Assembly (NCBI RefSeq): GCF_002093745.1
Contig: NZ_MTSB01000009.1
Coordinates: 62,001-126,000 of the forward strand
DNA: 64,000 nt
Source of the DNA: Pseudomonas graminis
Lineage (GTDB): Bacteria; Pseudomonadota; Gammaproteobacteria; Pseudomonadales; Pseudomonadaceae
Direction: 5' to 3'
The notes beneath the pieces are model-generated. The model did not search any database. It was given only the letters and a program-made list of their open reading frames with translations, and was not told the origin of the DNA. Shown in pieces: positions 29,593 through 37,888 of the stretch (position 1 is its first letter; each line of letters opens with the position of its first letter). Both the position numbers and the translations under genes were made by a program.

Positions 29593-30474
29593 TCAACTAC
29601 CCCGCGTCACGGTGAACGCTTCGCACCAGGCTGCCTGCGCCTTGGTCGGACGGATGTCCGTCCAGTCTTGAAGGTCAACTCGACTGACGCCGCTGATGTG
29701 TAATTGCGCATCAATGCCGGATCGAGCCACCTCAATGCCCAAACGTCTCCGGGGATTGATCCAAGCGTCCAGCCGGTTTTTGCATTCAGCCAGGGTGGCC
29801 TCCGTTTCAGGTCCGCTTCCGACCATGTGGACGACAGCGTTGATACGGAAAGGCAGAATCTCAGCGCTCTGAACAATCAGGCGATCCCCCAAGGGGCGCA
29901 CATCCTCGTCACTGAGATTGAGCCGAACCGTCTCCAGCAGATCCGCATCGGCCGCACCACTGCCTTCCAGCGCAAGCACTGTAACCACGACTACTGCCGG
30001 GGCTGGGCTTTCCGCAGTGGCGTCGGCCACCAAACCTGAGGCGTTGCGTGCGTGAAGGATGTAGCTGTTTCGTGGCCCCGCCGTGGTCAGTCCCTCGTAG
30101 GCAAGCTGGACACGTTCCCGAAGCGCATCGTCTTCTTCCATGACAGCTGCAGTGGGAGGCACTGCAACGGGATCTGCTGCCTGGATCTGCAGACGTTTGA
30201 GATTGACGTTGGCTGCCAACTGATCAAGATCGGCTTTCTGGGCATAGGCCAGCATCAATGACTTCGCCGCATCGTTGACACGTGCCCTGTTCTGGAGCCG
30301 CCTGTAAGCCCCCAGTTCGAGCAACTTGGTGACCGGGTCGCTTTCCAGCAAGGCGCTCCAGTTCTCCCCCATGTATTCACGAAAGGCGGCTAGCTCCCCC
30401 TGATACTCTTCTTCAAAGTCCAGGTCCTCAAGGACTTGCGGCGCGGGCAGCGCCGACAGTTCAATCAAGCTCAT
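29593..30474 (-). CDS. Baseplate protein gpJ
   Basis: 293-residue baseplate J family protein: MSLIELSALPAPQVLEDLDFEEEY, ESDPVTKLLELGAYRRLQNRARVNDA, ANVNLKRL, followed by YEGLTTAGPRNSYILHARNA. It forms the baseplate wedge with W and I. The ATG overlaps the gpW stop by 4 nt (ATGA). Confidence 0.94.
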   Translation of the reverse strand: MSLIELSALPAPQVLEDLDFEEEYQGELAAFREYMGENWSALLESDPVTKLLELGAYRRLQNRARVNDAAKSLMLAYAQKADLDQLAANVNLKRLQIQAADPVAVPPTAAVMEEDDALRERVQLAYEGLTTAGPRNSYILHARNASGLVADATAESPAPAVVVVTVLALEGSGAADADLLETVRLNLSDEDVRPLGDRLIVQSAEILPFRINAVVHMVGSGPETEATLAECKNRLDAWINPRRRLGIEVARSGIDAQLHISGVSRVDLQDWTDIRPTKAQAAWCEAFTVTRGS

Positions 30475-30797
30475 GCCGTCACCTCCAACACCGCATTGTC
30501 ACCCAGATACGTCCCCTGCACTTCCAAGGTAACCTGGCCGTTCAGGACCGCAATCACCCTGACACGCTCAAGTCTCAGGCGAGGTTCCCAACGGCCTAGC
30601 GATCTGGCCACCTCGGCCTGCACCGCGCTTTTCCAGCCCTCGTTCACAGGCAGATCGACAAAGCGCCGGATCTTGCTGCCGTACTCCGGGCGCATTCGGC
30701 GGCTGCCCACGGGAGTGCCCAGAATGTCTTCGATGGACTGCCGCAGGTGCGCCAGGCCGGAGACGGGCTGACCGGTACGGCGATCCATTCCGATCAT
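30471..30797 (-). CDS. Baseplate protein gpW (T4 gp25-like)
   Basis: 108-residue baseplate W/gp25 family member: MIGMDRRTGQPVSGLAHLRQSIEDILGTPVGSRRMRPEYGS carries the conserved lysozyme-like EPR-type core, and RWEPRLRLERVRVI follows. gp25-type proteins nucleate the sheath on the baseplate. Positioned between a 92-residue unknown and gpJ. Confidence 0.93.
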   Translation of the reverse strand: MIGMDRRTGQPVSGLAHLRQSIEDILGTPVGSRRMRPEYGSKIRRFVDLPVNEGWKSAVQAEVARSLGRWEPRLRLERVRVIAVLNGQVTLEVQGTYLGDNAVLEVTA

Positions 30798-30800
30798 GAG

Positions 30801-31079
30801 TTACTCCAGCGGTTCAAGGTCCGGGTGTGCACGCAGATACTCCAGCGCGACGGTGTCATCGGCCTGCGCCGTGGCAATGCCCTTAGCGACAGCCAGGGTG
30901 CGGTTATCCGGCAGAATCAGCGTGCGCGAGGTGAACAGCGTGTCTCGATACATCCGCACCGCTACAGCGGGCGCGGGATGAGGCAAGGCGTCAGTGGCTG
31001 ATATCGCCGTGGGGGTGACCTGGCCTGTTGGGGCTGCCGGTTGGTCACCAGAAGTCTTATCGATTTTTACGGTCGCCAT
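30801..31079 (-). CDS. Small baseplate-cluster protein of unknown function
   Basis: 92 residues, unrecognised. The N-terminal ~45 residues are Pro/Ala/Thr-rich and probably disordered. The rest (VAVRMYRDTLFTSRTLILPDNRTLAVAKG) reads like a small beta domain ending in an acidic tail DLEPLE. It is inserted between gpV and gpW and lies 3 bp from gpW. A terminator separates it from gpV, so it starts a new segment. Confidence 0.65.
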   Translation of the reverse strand: MATVKIDKTSGDQPAAPTGQVTPTAISATDALPHPAPAVAVRMYRDTLFTSRTLILPDNRTLAVAKGIATAQADDTVALEYLRAHPDLEPLE

Positions 31080-31096
31080 GGGTCATCTCCAGACAT

Positions 31097-31118
31097 TAAA
31101 AAGCCCGCATGGCGGGCT
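31097..31118 (-). terminator. Terminator after gpV
   Basis: Minus-strand stem AGCCCGC/GCGGGCT with a CAT loop and T5, 4-25 bp past the gpV stop. It separates the head-to-spike genes from the baseplate-fibre block. Confidence 0.85.
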
Positions 31119-31121
31119 GGG

Positions 31122-31709
31122 TCAGTGCTTGTGGTTCGGGGTGTTGCCACCCGTGTCGAGAATCTGCCCGCCGCCATGGATATCACCGACTACGGCGAGC
31201 GTTCCGCTGATCGTGACATTTCCGTCCAGCGTGATAGTGCCAGCCTTGGCGGTGATCGTTCCGGAGGTCGCACTGATAGATTCGTCGGTCACAACGGCCG
31301 AGCTGGCTCCGACAGTGACTGTCACTGTCCCGGCGGGCAGATCAATTGTGTAAGTGCTGGCCTGCCAGTCGTAGATCAGTGAACCGCCGTCGTCGAAACG
31401 CCAGACTTCCACATGATCGCGGTTGTCAGGCTGGGCACCCGCATTGCCATACAGTCCCGGAATGAACGTACCTTGCGACACGTCACCGCTGGCACTAAAC
31501 AAGGTGCCTTGCTCACCAAGGGTCGGTGCACGCCAGTGTCGCGCCTTGCCCGCCGCCACGCTGTGCCAGCGCACCCAGGCGCTGACCCAGTCACCATCCG
31601 AAACGCGGCATACCGGAGGTGACGCGGCAAGGTCTAGCGCAACGACGTAGCAATCCTTCACCACACCGGCCAGCATGCGGTCATGTTCAGCCAACGCGAA
31701 ACTCATCAC
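31122..31709 (-). CDS. Baseplate spike protein gpV
   Basis: 195-residue membrane-piercing spike. The N-terminal OB-like domain (MMSFALAEHDRMLAGVVKDCYVVALDLAASPPVCRVSDGDW, WRAPTLGEQGTLFSASGDVSQG) precedes a beta-helix (VTVTVGASSAVVTDESISATSGTI). The tip ends DTGGNTPNHKH, where His residues would bind the apical metal ion. It is the first gene of the P2-type tail block. Confidence 0.92.
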   Translation of the reverse strand: MMSFALAEHDRMLAGVVKDCYVVALDLAASPPVCRVSDGDWVSAWVRWHSVAAGKARHWRAPTLGEQGTLFSASGDVSQGTFIPGLYGNAGAQPDNRDHVEVWRFDDGGSLIYDWQASTYTIDLPAGTVTVTVGASSAVVTDESISATSGTITAKAGTITLDGNVTISGTLAVVGDIHGGGQILDTGGNTPNHKH

Positions 31710-32233
31710 ATATCCTCTGGCGACTGGTACTGATCTTCGTTACCACGTCCGGTGTCCGGACTGAAGGCAAACACCAGAGTGCCAGGCGGCTCATTGGGCC
31801 ACGGCCATTCCTCTTCGCCGAGGTAGATACCTTGGGTCCACTCGACGACCCAGACCGCGTAGCCGTCCAGCTCGGGACGCGACCAGTCTTGAGCGGCCCT
31901 CACGAACTCGGCGGGCTCGACCTCAAGGCCCCAGGTTTGCAGCCTCAACAATACGGCCAACTGAGTGGCTGCAAAGGCGGCCTGCTGCTGGCATTGCTCG
32001 CGCTCGGACCCAACAATCACTCGGGCTTCAAACCGGGCAATCAAAGCGGTTTCCCCGGTGCCCTGATCAATGCCTGGCTCAAACTCCACCAGTTCGATCA
32101 GCACGGCCGGGACGGCAACCTGCTGAAGCATGTCCGGCATGGTGCCGACGTACTCAAGCCCGGCAATCGAGGCCCTGATGTGTTGTTCAATGGCTTCGTA
32201 CAGTGAATCAAGATTGAACGCTTGGTCAGGCAC
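31706..32233 (-). CDS. Phage connector/tail-completion protein, unassigned
   Basis: 175 residues: MPDQAFNLDSLYEAIEQHIRASI, VPAVLIELVEFEPGIDQGTGETALIARFEARV, WSRPELDGYAVWVVEWTQGIYLG. The pattern is like small tail-terminator/neck proteins (phage Gp37-like group), but I do not recognise it firmly. The position between the Z-like protein and spike fits head-tail joining. ATGA overlap with gpV. Confidence 0.6.
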   Translation of the reverse strand: MPDQAFNLDSLYEAIEQHIRASIAGLEYVGTMPDMLQQVAVPAVLIELVEFEPGIDQGTGETALIARFEARVIVGSEREQCQQQAAFAATQLAVLLRLQTWGLEVEPAEFVRAAQDWSRPELDGYAVWVVEWTQGIYLGEEEWPWPNEPPGTLVFAFSPDTGRGNEDQYQSPEDM

Positions 32234-32882
32234 GGGCAGTTCCTTTCAGGTGCTTCTGCAGTTCGTAATTGAATTCCTGCTTGAGGATCTCCAGCAGGCG
32301 CTCATCAGCACGTTTCACCCAGTTATCGAAATGCGGCCTCGCCTCTTCAAGCGATACCTTGGCTTTAGCGAGCGGGAAGCGGCTGCCGTTTTCTTCGACA
32401 AAACCGGAGCGCCGTTTGCCTTGCCTTGTCTCGGCATACGCACCTGAGTCAAAGTGCTTGCTCGCGGTGCGGATCCAGATATCGGGACTGCCGCCGTAGA
32501 CCGTTTTGAAGAACGCGCCCTGATAACGGCGACCGGCAACGGATACGCCGGTACGGCTCTGCCGCGCACGGCCGATACGACTGGCGGAAATAGCATCCAG
32601 ACCAAACCAGAGCTTGCCCCGCATCGTGCCACCGTTGACCGGGTAGGCCCGAAGACGTTGCCGGACAGCCGTGACCGCGATGCGCTCTTGCCGCCCGACA
32701 GTCCTGGCAATGTGCGTGCGCAACCAGCGTAGCGTCTTGTTGATGGCACGCCGCTGGGCCGCTGCCGCAGCTTTGGGAACCGCTGCAGCAAAGTCCTTGA
32801 ACGCTTCCAGATCGGCCGAAGATGGCTGCAGGGTGATCATGCCGTCCTTGGCCGACTGTTTGTAGAAGCTGCCTATGCTCAT
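32226..32882 (-). CDS. Minor tail protein Z-like (lambda gpZ family)
   Basis: 218 residues with the gpZ-like features: AAQRRAINKTLRWLRTHIART, repeated basic 'RQRLRAYPVNGG' and 'GRRYQGAFFKTVYGGSPDIWIRT', and a C-terminal EARPHFDNWVKRADERLLEIL. gpZ-type proteins sit at the head-proximal tail end. It is overlapped by the genes on both sides by a few bases. Confidence 0.7.
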   Translation of the reverse strand: MSIGSFYKQSAKDGMITLQPSSADLEAFKDFAAAVPKAAAAAQRRAINKTLRWLRTHIARTVGRQERIAVTAVRQRLRAYPVNGGTMRGKLWFGLDAISASRIGRARQSRTGVSVAGRRYQGAFFKTVYGGSPDIWIRTASKHFDSGAYAETRQGKRRSGFVEENGSRFPLAKAKVSLEEARPHFDNWVKRADERLLEILKQEFNYELQKHLKGTARA

Positions 32883-33193
32883 CGTTTCAGCCTCAGAATA
32901 AGAGAAACCCAGCCTGTACCGTCTGGCTCAAGGCCGACCAGGTCATACCGACCACCACCGTCCTGCTCAGGCAGGTCGATGGAGGCGATCTGACCAATCG
33001 CAACCCCAGTAGCGTCGTGAACGCGTATCGCGAAGTGCGGTTCCCTGATGCCAGTGTTGATGCGTCCGAGCTTGGGTTGCAGCCACGGGATTGAAAGAAA
33101 CCCCGCGATATCGCGCCCGTCGATGGTTGCGATATCGCCCAGAGATTCAAGGATCTGGGCGTCCATGTCCTCAGCCAGTTCTCGAAAGCTCAT
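32879..33193 (-). CDS. Head-tail joining protein (lambda FII-like)
   Basis: 104-residue protein in the lambda gpFII position: MSFRELAEDMDAQILESLGDIATIDGRDIAGFLSIPW. Residues 55-104 (FAIRVHDATGVAIGQIASIDLPEQDGG...) resemble the small beta-barrel of FII-type connectors. Assignment rests on length, order and this N-terminal motif. Confidence 0.65.
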   Translation of the reverse strand: MSFRELAEDMDAQILESLGDIATIDGRDIAGFLSIPWLQPKLGRINTGIREPHFAIRVHDATGVAIGQIASIDLPEQDGGGRYDLVGLEPDGTGWVSLILRLKR

Positions 33194-33195
33194 GG

Positions 33196-33417
33196 TCAGT
33201 CACCGTCGGTGGCGTCATCAGTATCGCCAGGGCTCGCTGCCTGAGACTGGATAGCCTCTTGCGCCCGAGGGTCCGTGCTGATGGCGATACGCCCTTCTGC
33301 CACCAGCGCATCCTCCATCTCTTTGCTGGCCGGAGTGTATGGGCTGCCTCTGAGGACGATGTTGCGCCCCTCCTGAATGCAGCCGTCTACCACGATATAG
33401 CCGGGTTTTTTGGCCAT
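33196..33417 (-). CDS. Small head-assembly-region protein, unassigned
   Basis: 73 residues: MAKKPGYIVVDGCIQEGRNIVLRG then an acidic, Asp-rich tail (PGDTDDATDGD). It occupies the lambda FI slot, between the capsid gene and the FII-like gene, but no family can be assigned by eye. The acidic disordered tail is compatible with an assembly chaperone; this is inference only. Confidence 0.6.
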   Translation of the reverse strand: MAKKPGYIVVDGCIQEGRNIVLRGSPYTPASKEMEDALVAEGRIAISTDPRAQEAIQSQAASPGDTDDATDGD

Positions 33418-33418
33418 C

Positions 33419-34447
33419 TCACACCACCTTGGCGTAGATGAATGCGTCCGGCTCCAGCAAACCGGCGAGTGCCGCGCTCTGCAGCTTCAACCAGCGAGCG
33501 CTCGGCTCCTGGGTTGTCCAGCTCTTGGGGAAGCGTGCCGCTTCGACCAGCCCGCTCTCGATGGCTTCCAGATCCTGAATCGCACCGTAAAGCATGGCGT
33601 TACGCGTGGACGTCGCGCCCAGAATCAAACCGCCTGCTGGGATCATGGGCTGCTCATCGCCCTCGTCATCCAGATACCACTCGTCATAACCGTAAAGGTC
33701 GACGCCCGGATCGTTCAGGTAGCCTAGATAGGTGACGCCGTCCGGCAGCTCTTCCGGCTTGATCAGACCCATGTCCACACGGCGAGTGTTCAGTTGCTTG
33801 ATGACAGTCAGATTGGACTGGAATGCATCAAGCGCCTCACCGCTCAGCGCAGCAGTGTTGGCAGTGCGGCCAGAGTCTTTGGCAATTTTGCGTTTCCAGG
33901 CGCGCAGGTTGCCTATCGGGTCAGAGTTGTCGGTGCCCCACTGACCGGTGCCCAGCGTGATTTTGTGATCGTTGGCCATCAGGAAGTCGATCGTGTCATC
34001 GACGCCGTCGCCCAGCACCCGCACCTTGCCGGTGGTCAGTGCCTGGGCACACATCCACTCCTCGCGACGAATGATCTCGTCATCGAGATCGCGCAGATCC
34101 TTGCCCAACATCTGGCCTGCCCGCTCCAACGGCGACCGGCTGGAGAAAGGGTTGTCCCCTGCCGAGCGTTTGAGGACCAGCTCAGCGGTCGTTTCACGTT
34201 TGGGCTGGATGTACGGCGGCGCGTAGGAGTCAGTCCGGTAACCGTCACGCAACGAAATGCTGCCGGGCAAGCGCGGATGAACAAACGGTGCCATTTTGCG
34301 CTGGCCTTTGACGATATCAATGTCCACCGTCTTGGTGGGGAACGTCACGGGGCTGCCGCCATTGAAGAACGTGTTCAGCAGAAAACGTCGCGCCGTGGGC
34401 ATCTGCTCAACGGCTTCAAGCATGGTACGGGTGTCGAAAATATCCAT
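33419..34447 (-). CDS. Major capsid protein (lambda gpE family)
   Basis: 342-residue capsid subunit: MDIFDTRTMLEAVEQMPTARRFLLNTFFNGGSPVTFPTKTVDIDI, LGKDLRDLDDEIIRREEWMCAQALTTGKV, NDHKITLGTGQWGTDNSDPI. These match the lambda E group of HK97-fold capsids. AGCTTCTG precedes the start. It is flanked by the decoration protein upstream, the canonical D-E order. Confidence 0.94.
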   Translation of the reverse strand: MDIFDTRTMLEAVEQMPTARRFLLNTFFNGGSPVTFPTKTVDIDIVKGQRKMAPFVHPRLPGSISLRDGYRTDSYAPPYIQPKRETTAELVLKRSAGDNPFSSRSPLERAGQMLGKDLRDLDDEIIRREEWMCAQALTTGKVRVLGDGVDDTIDFLMANDHKITLGTGQWGTDNSDPIGNLRAWKRKIAKDSGRTANTAALSGEALDAFQSNLTVIKQLNTRRVDMGLIKPEELPDGVTYLGYLNDPGVDLYGYDEWYLDDEGDEQPMIPAGGLILGATSTRNAMLYGAIQDLEAIESGLVEAARFPKSWTTQEPSARWLKLQSAALAGLLEPDAFIYAKVV

Positions 34448-34459
34448 CAGAAGCTCCGA

Positions 34460-34810
34460 TTAACGAATGAACAGGCACAGCGGCCGCAGGGCTGCTTTTG
34501 CTTTGGCGAGTGACAGGCCTTCGCCCAACATGAGCTCAGAGCCCAGCACCTCGCCGGTGAGAAGGATCGATGCTGGAAAAGCACCGCCGGTGGTGTCTAC
34601 GTCTTGGTCGAGCACAGCCTTGGGTGCCTGAGAGCCGTTGTCGGCAGCGGCGGCGCTGAGCAGGTACTCGCCCGAAGCGTCGACCTGACCGAGCACCGCA
34701 CCACGCTTGAGCTTCTGGCCTGCCGCAATGATCCCGGTCTCAATCACCACAGGGAACGCGCCTGCAGAGAGATGACTGGGGACATAGGTCTGACGGGTTG
34801 GATTACTCAT
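34460..34810 (-). CDS. Head decoration protein (lambda gpD)
   Basis: 116-residue capsid-stabilising protein MSNPTRQTYVPSHLSAGAFPVVIETGIIAAGQKLKRGAVLG, with the gpD beta fold and ending LAKAKAALRPLCLFIR. The ATG at 34810 follows AGGAGAACATC. The 13 further upstream codons overlap the protease gene and are unlikely to be used. Confidence 0.9.
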   Translation of the reverse strand: MSNPTRQTYVPSHLSAGAFPVVIETGIIAAGQKLKRGAVLGQVDASGEYLLSAAAADNGSQAPKAVLDQDVDTTGGAFPASILLTGEVLGSELMLGEGLSLAKAKAALRPLCLFIR

Positions 34811-34823
34811 GATGTTCTCCTGA

Positions 34824-36056
34824 TCAGCGACGCGAAGCGCCCGCGACAATGGCTCCGACTACGGCTTTGCGCTCACCCTGAGCGTTGCCATCGGAGGGTG
34901 TAGAGGTCGACGCACGGGTGCTGTCGGCTTTGATTGCGCTCAACGAAATGCCACGGTCCTGGGCAGCCTTGAACAACTGCAAGGCGGTTGCCTCGACCGA
35001 GGCCCCGGAATCGATGGCCGCCGTGATCTCGGCCTCAAAGCCCTTACTGGCCAGACCGTTGATACCCTTGATGCGCTCACGCTCAGCGGTGACCGCCTGC
35101 GTGCTGGCTTGCGTACGTGCAGTCTCCAGTTCGGACTGGCTGGCCTGAGCAATTTCGATGGTGTTTGGGTCGGTGCCAGCGGCCAGTGCTTCGCGCAGCT
35201 GAGCGGTGGAGTTGACGGTGGTCATAGTGAATGTCCTCGGTTGTGTCGCGGCCGGTTTGGCCAGTTCGGTAATTAGTCCTTCCAGTGAGCCCAGGCGGTG
35301 AGCAAGGCCCGATTCAACGGCGGCTGCACCTACCCGCAAGCCGCCAAAATCTCCCATTGCAGGAACAGCGTCGGATGCCACGCCAAGGTTGCGGGCGACC
35401 TTGGCCACAAACACCTCGCCCATTGCGTCCACGGTTTCACCGACCTTGGCGCGCCCCTCTTCGGTGGCCATGTCGAGCCGTTTGTTGGGAGCGTTGCGGC
35501 TGACGATCTGGTAACGCTTGCGGCCGCTGCCGGCCTCACCCTCGACCACGGCTTCCACCACAACACCGATGCTGCCGAGCAACGCCGTCTCATCGATGAC
35601 AATCTCGCTGGCCGCAGAAGCCAGCCAGTAAGCAGCGCTGGCCCCCGTTCCACCGACGTAGGCCACAATGCGCTTACGCGCGCGTCCCGCATGGATCTGA
35701 TCAGCCAGCTCGTTGATGCCCGCCGCCACCCCGCCAGGGCTGTCGATATTGAGGATGATGGACTTGATGTTCGGGTCATCCAGTGCCGACTGCAGGTCGG
35801 TGGCCAGCACCTGGGTGCTGGTCGCGCCACTGACCTCGGTAAACAGATTGGCGTAGCGAAAAACCGGACCGACCACCGGGATGATGGCGACGCCGTTGCG
35901 AACGCTGACCGTGCGGCTGTTCTCCAGCCGGATACCGGTTTTGCTCTCCAACGCACCCGGATCGCCCATGCGGTCGGCAATGGTCAGCAGGTTATCCAGG
36001 GCGTCAGGCAGCATCAGCCAAGGCTGCGATGCAGCCAGCTCCAATGCGCGGGGCAT
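34824..36056 (-). CDS. Capsid maturation protease with scaffold region (lambda C/Nu3, S49 family)
   Basis: 410 residues. The N-terminal ~270 residues form an SppA-type serine protease: NIDSPGGVAAGINELADQIH, AYVGGTGASAAYWLASAA with the catalytic Ser, and LLGSIGVVVEA. The C-terminal ~140 residues are Ala/Gln-rich and helical (ELETARTQASTQAVTAERERIKGI), as in the Nu3-like scaffold. It cleaves scaffold and portal during prohead maturation. Confidence 0.93.
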   Translation of the reverse strand: MPRALELAASQPWLMLPDALDNLLTIADRMGDPGALESKTGIRLENSRTVSVRNGVAIIPVVGPVFRYANLFTEVSGATSTQVLATDLQSALDDPNIKSIILNIDSPGGVAAGINELADQIHAGRARKRIVAYVGGTGASAAYWLASAASEIVIDETALLGSIGVVVEAVVEGEAGSGRKRYQIVSRNAPNKRLDMATEEGRAKVGETVDAMGEVFVAKVARNLGVASDAVPAMGDFGGLRVGAAAVESGLAHRLGSLEGLITELAKPAATQPRTFTMTTVNSTAQLREALAAGTDPNTIEIAQASQSELETARTQASTQAVTAERERIKGINGLASKGFEAEITAAIDSGASVEATALQLFKAAQDRGISLSAIKADSTRASTSTPSDGNAQGERKAVVGAIVAGASRR

Positions 36057-36058
36057 GG

Positions 36059-37660
36059 TTATTCCTCGTTGGATGGTGTGGGTGGGTCAGCGATGACGCC
36101 GCCTTTGGGCAACATGTGCAGGTTGTCTGCGCGTCGCTGCTCAACTTCGCGAACACGCTGGCGGTAGACCTGCTGCCAGGGCTCGCCCGTCATTGCGGCC
36201 GTTTCGAGGGTTTCGTTGCTGACCCCGATTTCGATCCGCTTACCGGCTGCATTGGCTTCTTTGAGCTCATCGATAGCGCCGCGCGCAGGACCGATCCAGA
36301 TCCCCTGACAGTAGGCTTTACGCTTCGCAGGATCTGAATAACCCGGCAGGTGAATCAGTCCCCTCGCCACGGCCTCATCAATGATCAACTCGCGGCTGGG
36401 CTGACAGAAGTCGCAGGCCAGCCACCAGCGCCGAACGCTGTAGAACCGCCACGCCTGCAGCATCGCAGCGCGAGCCGCGCTGTAACTGCTGCTGTAATGC
36501 AGCAGCAACTCTTCCATCGGTTGCTCGAGCGCCGCGCCGATCTCTTTCACGACCGCCGTGAAGAAGGGGTCGAACTGGGCATTGGGTCGAGCCGGATTGG
36601 CAACCACCGGCTCCTCGCCCATTCCCAAGTCGACAATGGCACCCTCCCCCAATGCCAGCTCACCATCGTCGGTGGTATCACCACCCGCGCCCTCGTTACC
36701 CATGGCGGACATGGGCAAGTTGGAGACGTTGAAGTCGTTGTTCTTTTTGATGAACACGGTGAACATCGCCGAGATAACCGCCGCCATCAACTCAGCACTG
36801 CTGTAGCGCTCCAGCTTCTGCAACGGCTCCAGCACCGGAGCCAGATAAGGAGCGCCTCGCTTCTGGCCTGGCCTTTCCTTGTCCGACATGACATGCATGA
36901 CCCGACGTCTGCCGGTCACATCACCGAAAGCAGGCAGTCGCTCCCACGCCAGGCTCTGCCCTGCCAAATACTCATTGGGATAACCGTTGCAGACGTGATA
37001 CGCCAAGGGGGCTCCCAACCGATCAAACTCCACACCTTCAACCATGTTTGCGCGGTCCATGCCCCCGTCCGGATTGCAGACACGATCCGATTCGATCAAC
37101 TGCAATCGGGTGCTGAAAATGCAGCCGGGACGTTCATCGTCAGGACTGGCGATCAGGACATCGCCGCAAACCATGGCCGATATGAGCACCAGCGCCTGCA
37201 GTTGGTAGTGGTTGAGCGTGGCTTCGGCATCACACTCGCGGGGGTCATCGGCGTACAGCGACCAGATCCTGTCCAATTGGGCATTGAGTTGCTCGGCCTG
37301 CTGCTCGTCGATGCCCACCGCGACATGATCGATCTGGGCACGGCAGACCAGGCCGGTGCCGACCACATTGGTGCGCAGGCGGGTGATAGCCGCCCGAGCG
37401 ATCAGATGGTTGCGCATGGCATCACGCGACCGGGCTACCAGCATGCGACGCTCGCTGTGGTGCAGGTCGCGCCTGGCACTGCCCAATCCCGGAATCCAGC
37501 CTGCCATGCTACGCAGCACACGGGATGCACCGCGCCAGCGGGTTTCAACCCCGCCACCGCCACCCTGCGCTTTGGCAGGCGACCCTTCAGACACAGATTT
37601 GGCGAGCTTGAGTGCCTCTCGCATCAACAGCTCGGCAGGGTCTTTGCGGAAAAAACCCAT
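36059..37660 (-). CDS. Portal protein (lambda gpB)
   Basis: 533-residue portal: TRWRGASRVLRSMAGWIPGLGSARRDLHHSERRMLVARSRDAMRN, WSLYADDPRECDAEATLNHYQLQALV, RRVMHVMSDKERPGQKRGAPYLAPVLEPLQKLERYSSAELMAAVIS. These are lambda B-family signatures of the dodecameric channel through which DNA enters and leaves. It lies 2 bp after the protease in gene order and 2 bp from gpW. Confidence 0.95.
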   Translation of the reverse strand: MGFFRKDPAELLMREALKLAKSVSEGSPAKAQGGGGGVETRWRGASRVLRSMAGWIPGLGSARRDLHHSERRMLVARSRDAMRNHLIARAAITRLRTNVVGTGLVCRAQIDHVAVGIDEQQAEQLNAQLDRIWSLYADDPRECDAEATLNHYQLQALVLISAMVCGDVLIASPDDERPGCIFSTRLQLIESDRVCNPDGGMDRANMVEGVEFDRLGAPLAYHVCNGYPNEYLAGQSLAWERLPAFGDVTGRRRVMHVMSDKERPGQKRGAPYLAPVLEPLQKLERYSSAELMAAVISAMFTVFIKKNNDFNVSNLPMSAMGNEGAGGDTTDDGELALGEGAIVDLGMGEEPVVANPARPNAQFDPFFTAVVKEIGAALEQPMEELLLHYSSSYSAARAAMLQAWRFYSVRRWWLACDFCQPSRELIIDEAVARGLIHLPGYSDPAKRKAYCQGIWIGPARGAIDELKEANAAGKRIEIGVSNETLETAAMTGEPWQQVYRQRVREVEQRRADNLHMLPKGGVIADPPTPSNEE

Positions 37661-37662
37661 AA

Positions 37663-37878
37663 TCAGATCACCATGTAGGAGATGCGATTACGCCCCCTGC
37701 CCTGCAGCGATGCTTGTTCCAGCGCGACCTCTTTGGCGTATTGCTGTTCCAGCAAACGCAGACTGTCGAGCTCGGCCCGATAGATCTCGCGATCCGCTCG
37801 CTTCAGCCGCTGACCCTTTTTGAGGACGTCAGAGATCGCCGCCCGTACTTGCTCCAGGCGCATTTGTGCGTCAGTCAT
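37663..37878 (-). CDS. Head-tail joining protein gpW (lambda)
   Basis: 71-residue small helical protein MTDAQMRLEQVRAAISDVLKKGQRLKRADREIYRAELDSL, ending NRISYMVI, typical of lambda gpW, which plugs the portal after packaging. ATG at 37878 with AGAGG upstream. A longer open stretch upstream overlaps the terminase and is not used. Confidence 0.88.
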   Translation of the reverse strand: MTDAQMRLEQVRAAISDVLKKGQRLKRADREIYRAELDSLRLLEQQYAKEVALEQASLQGRGRNRISYMVI

Positions 37879-37888
37879 GATTGAACCT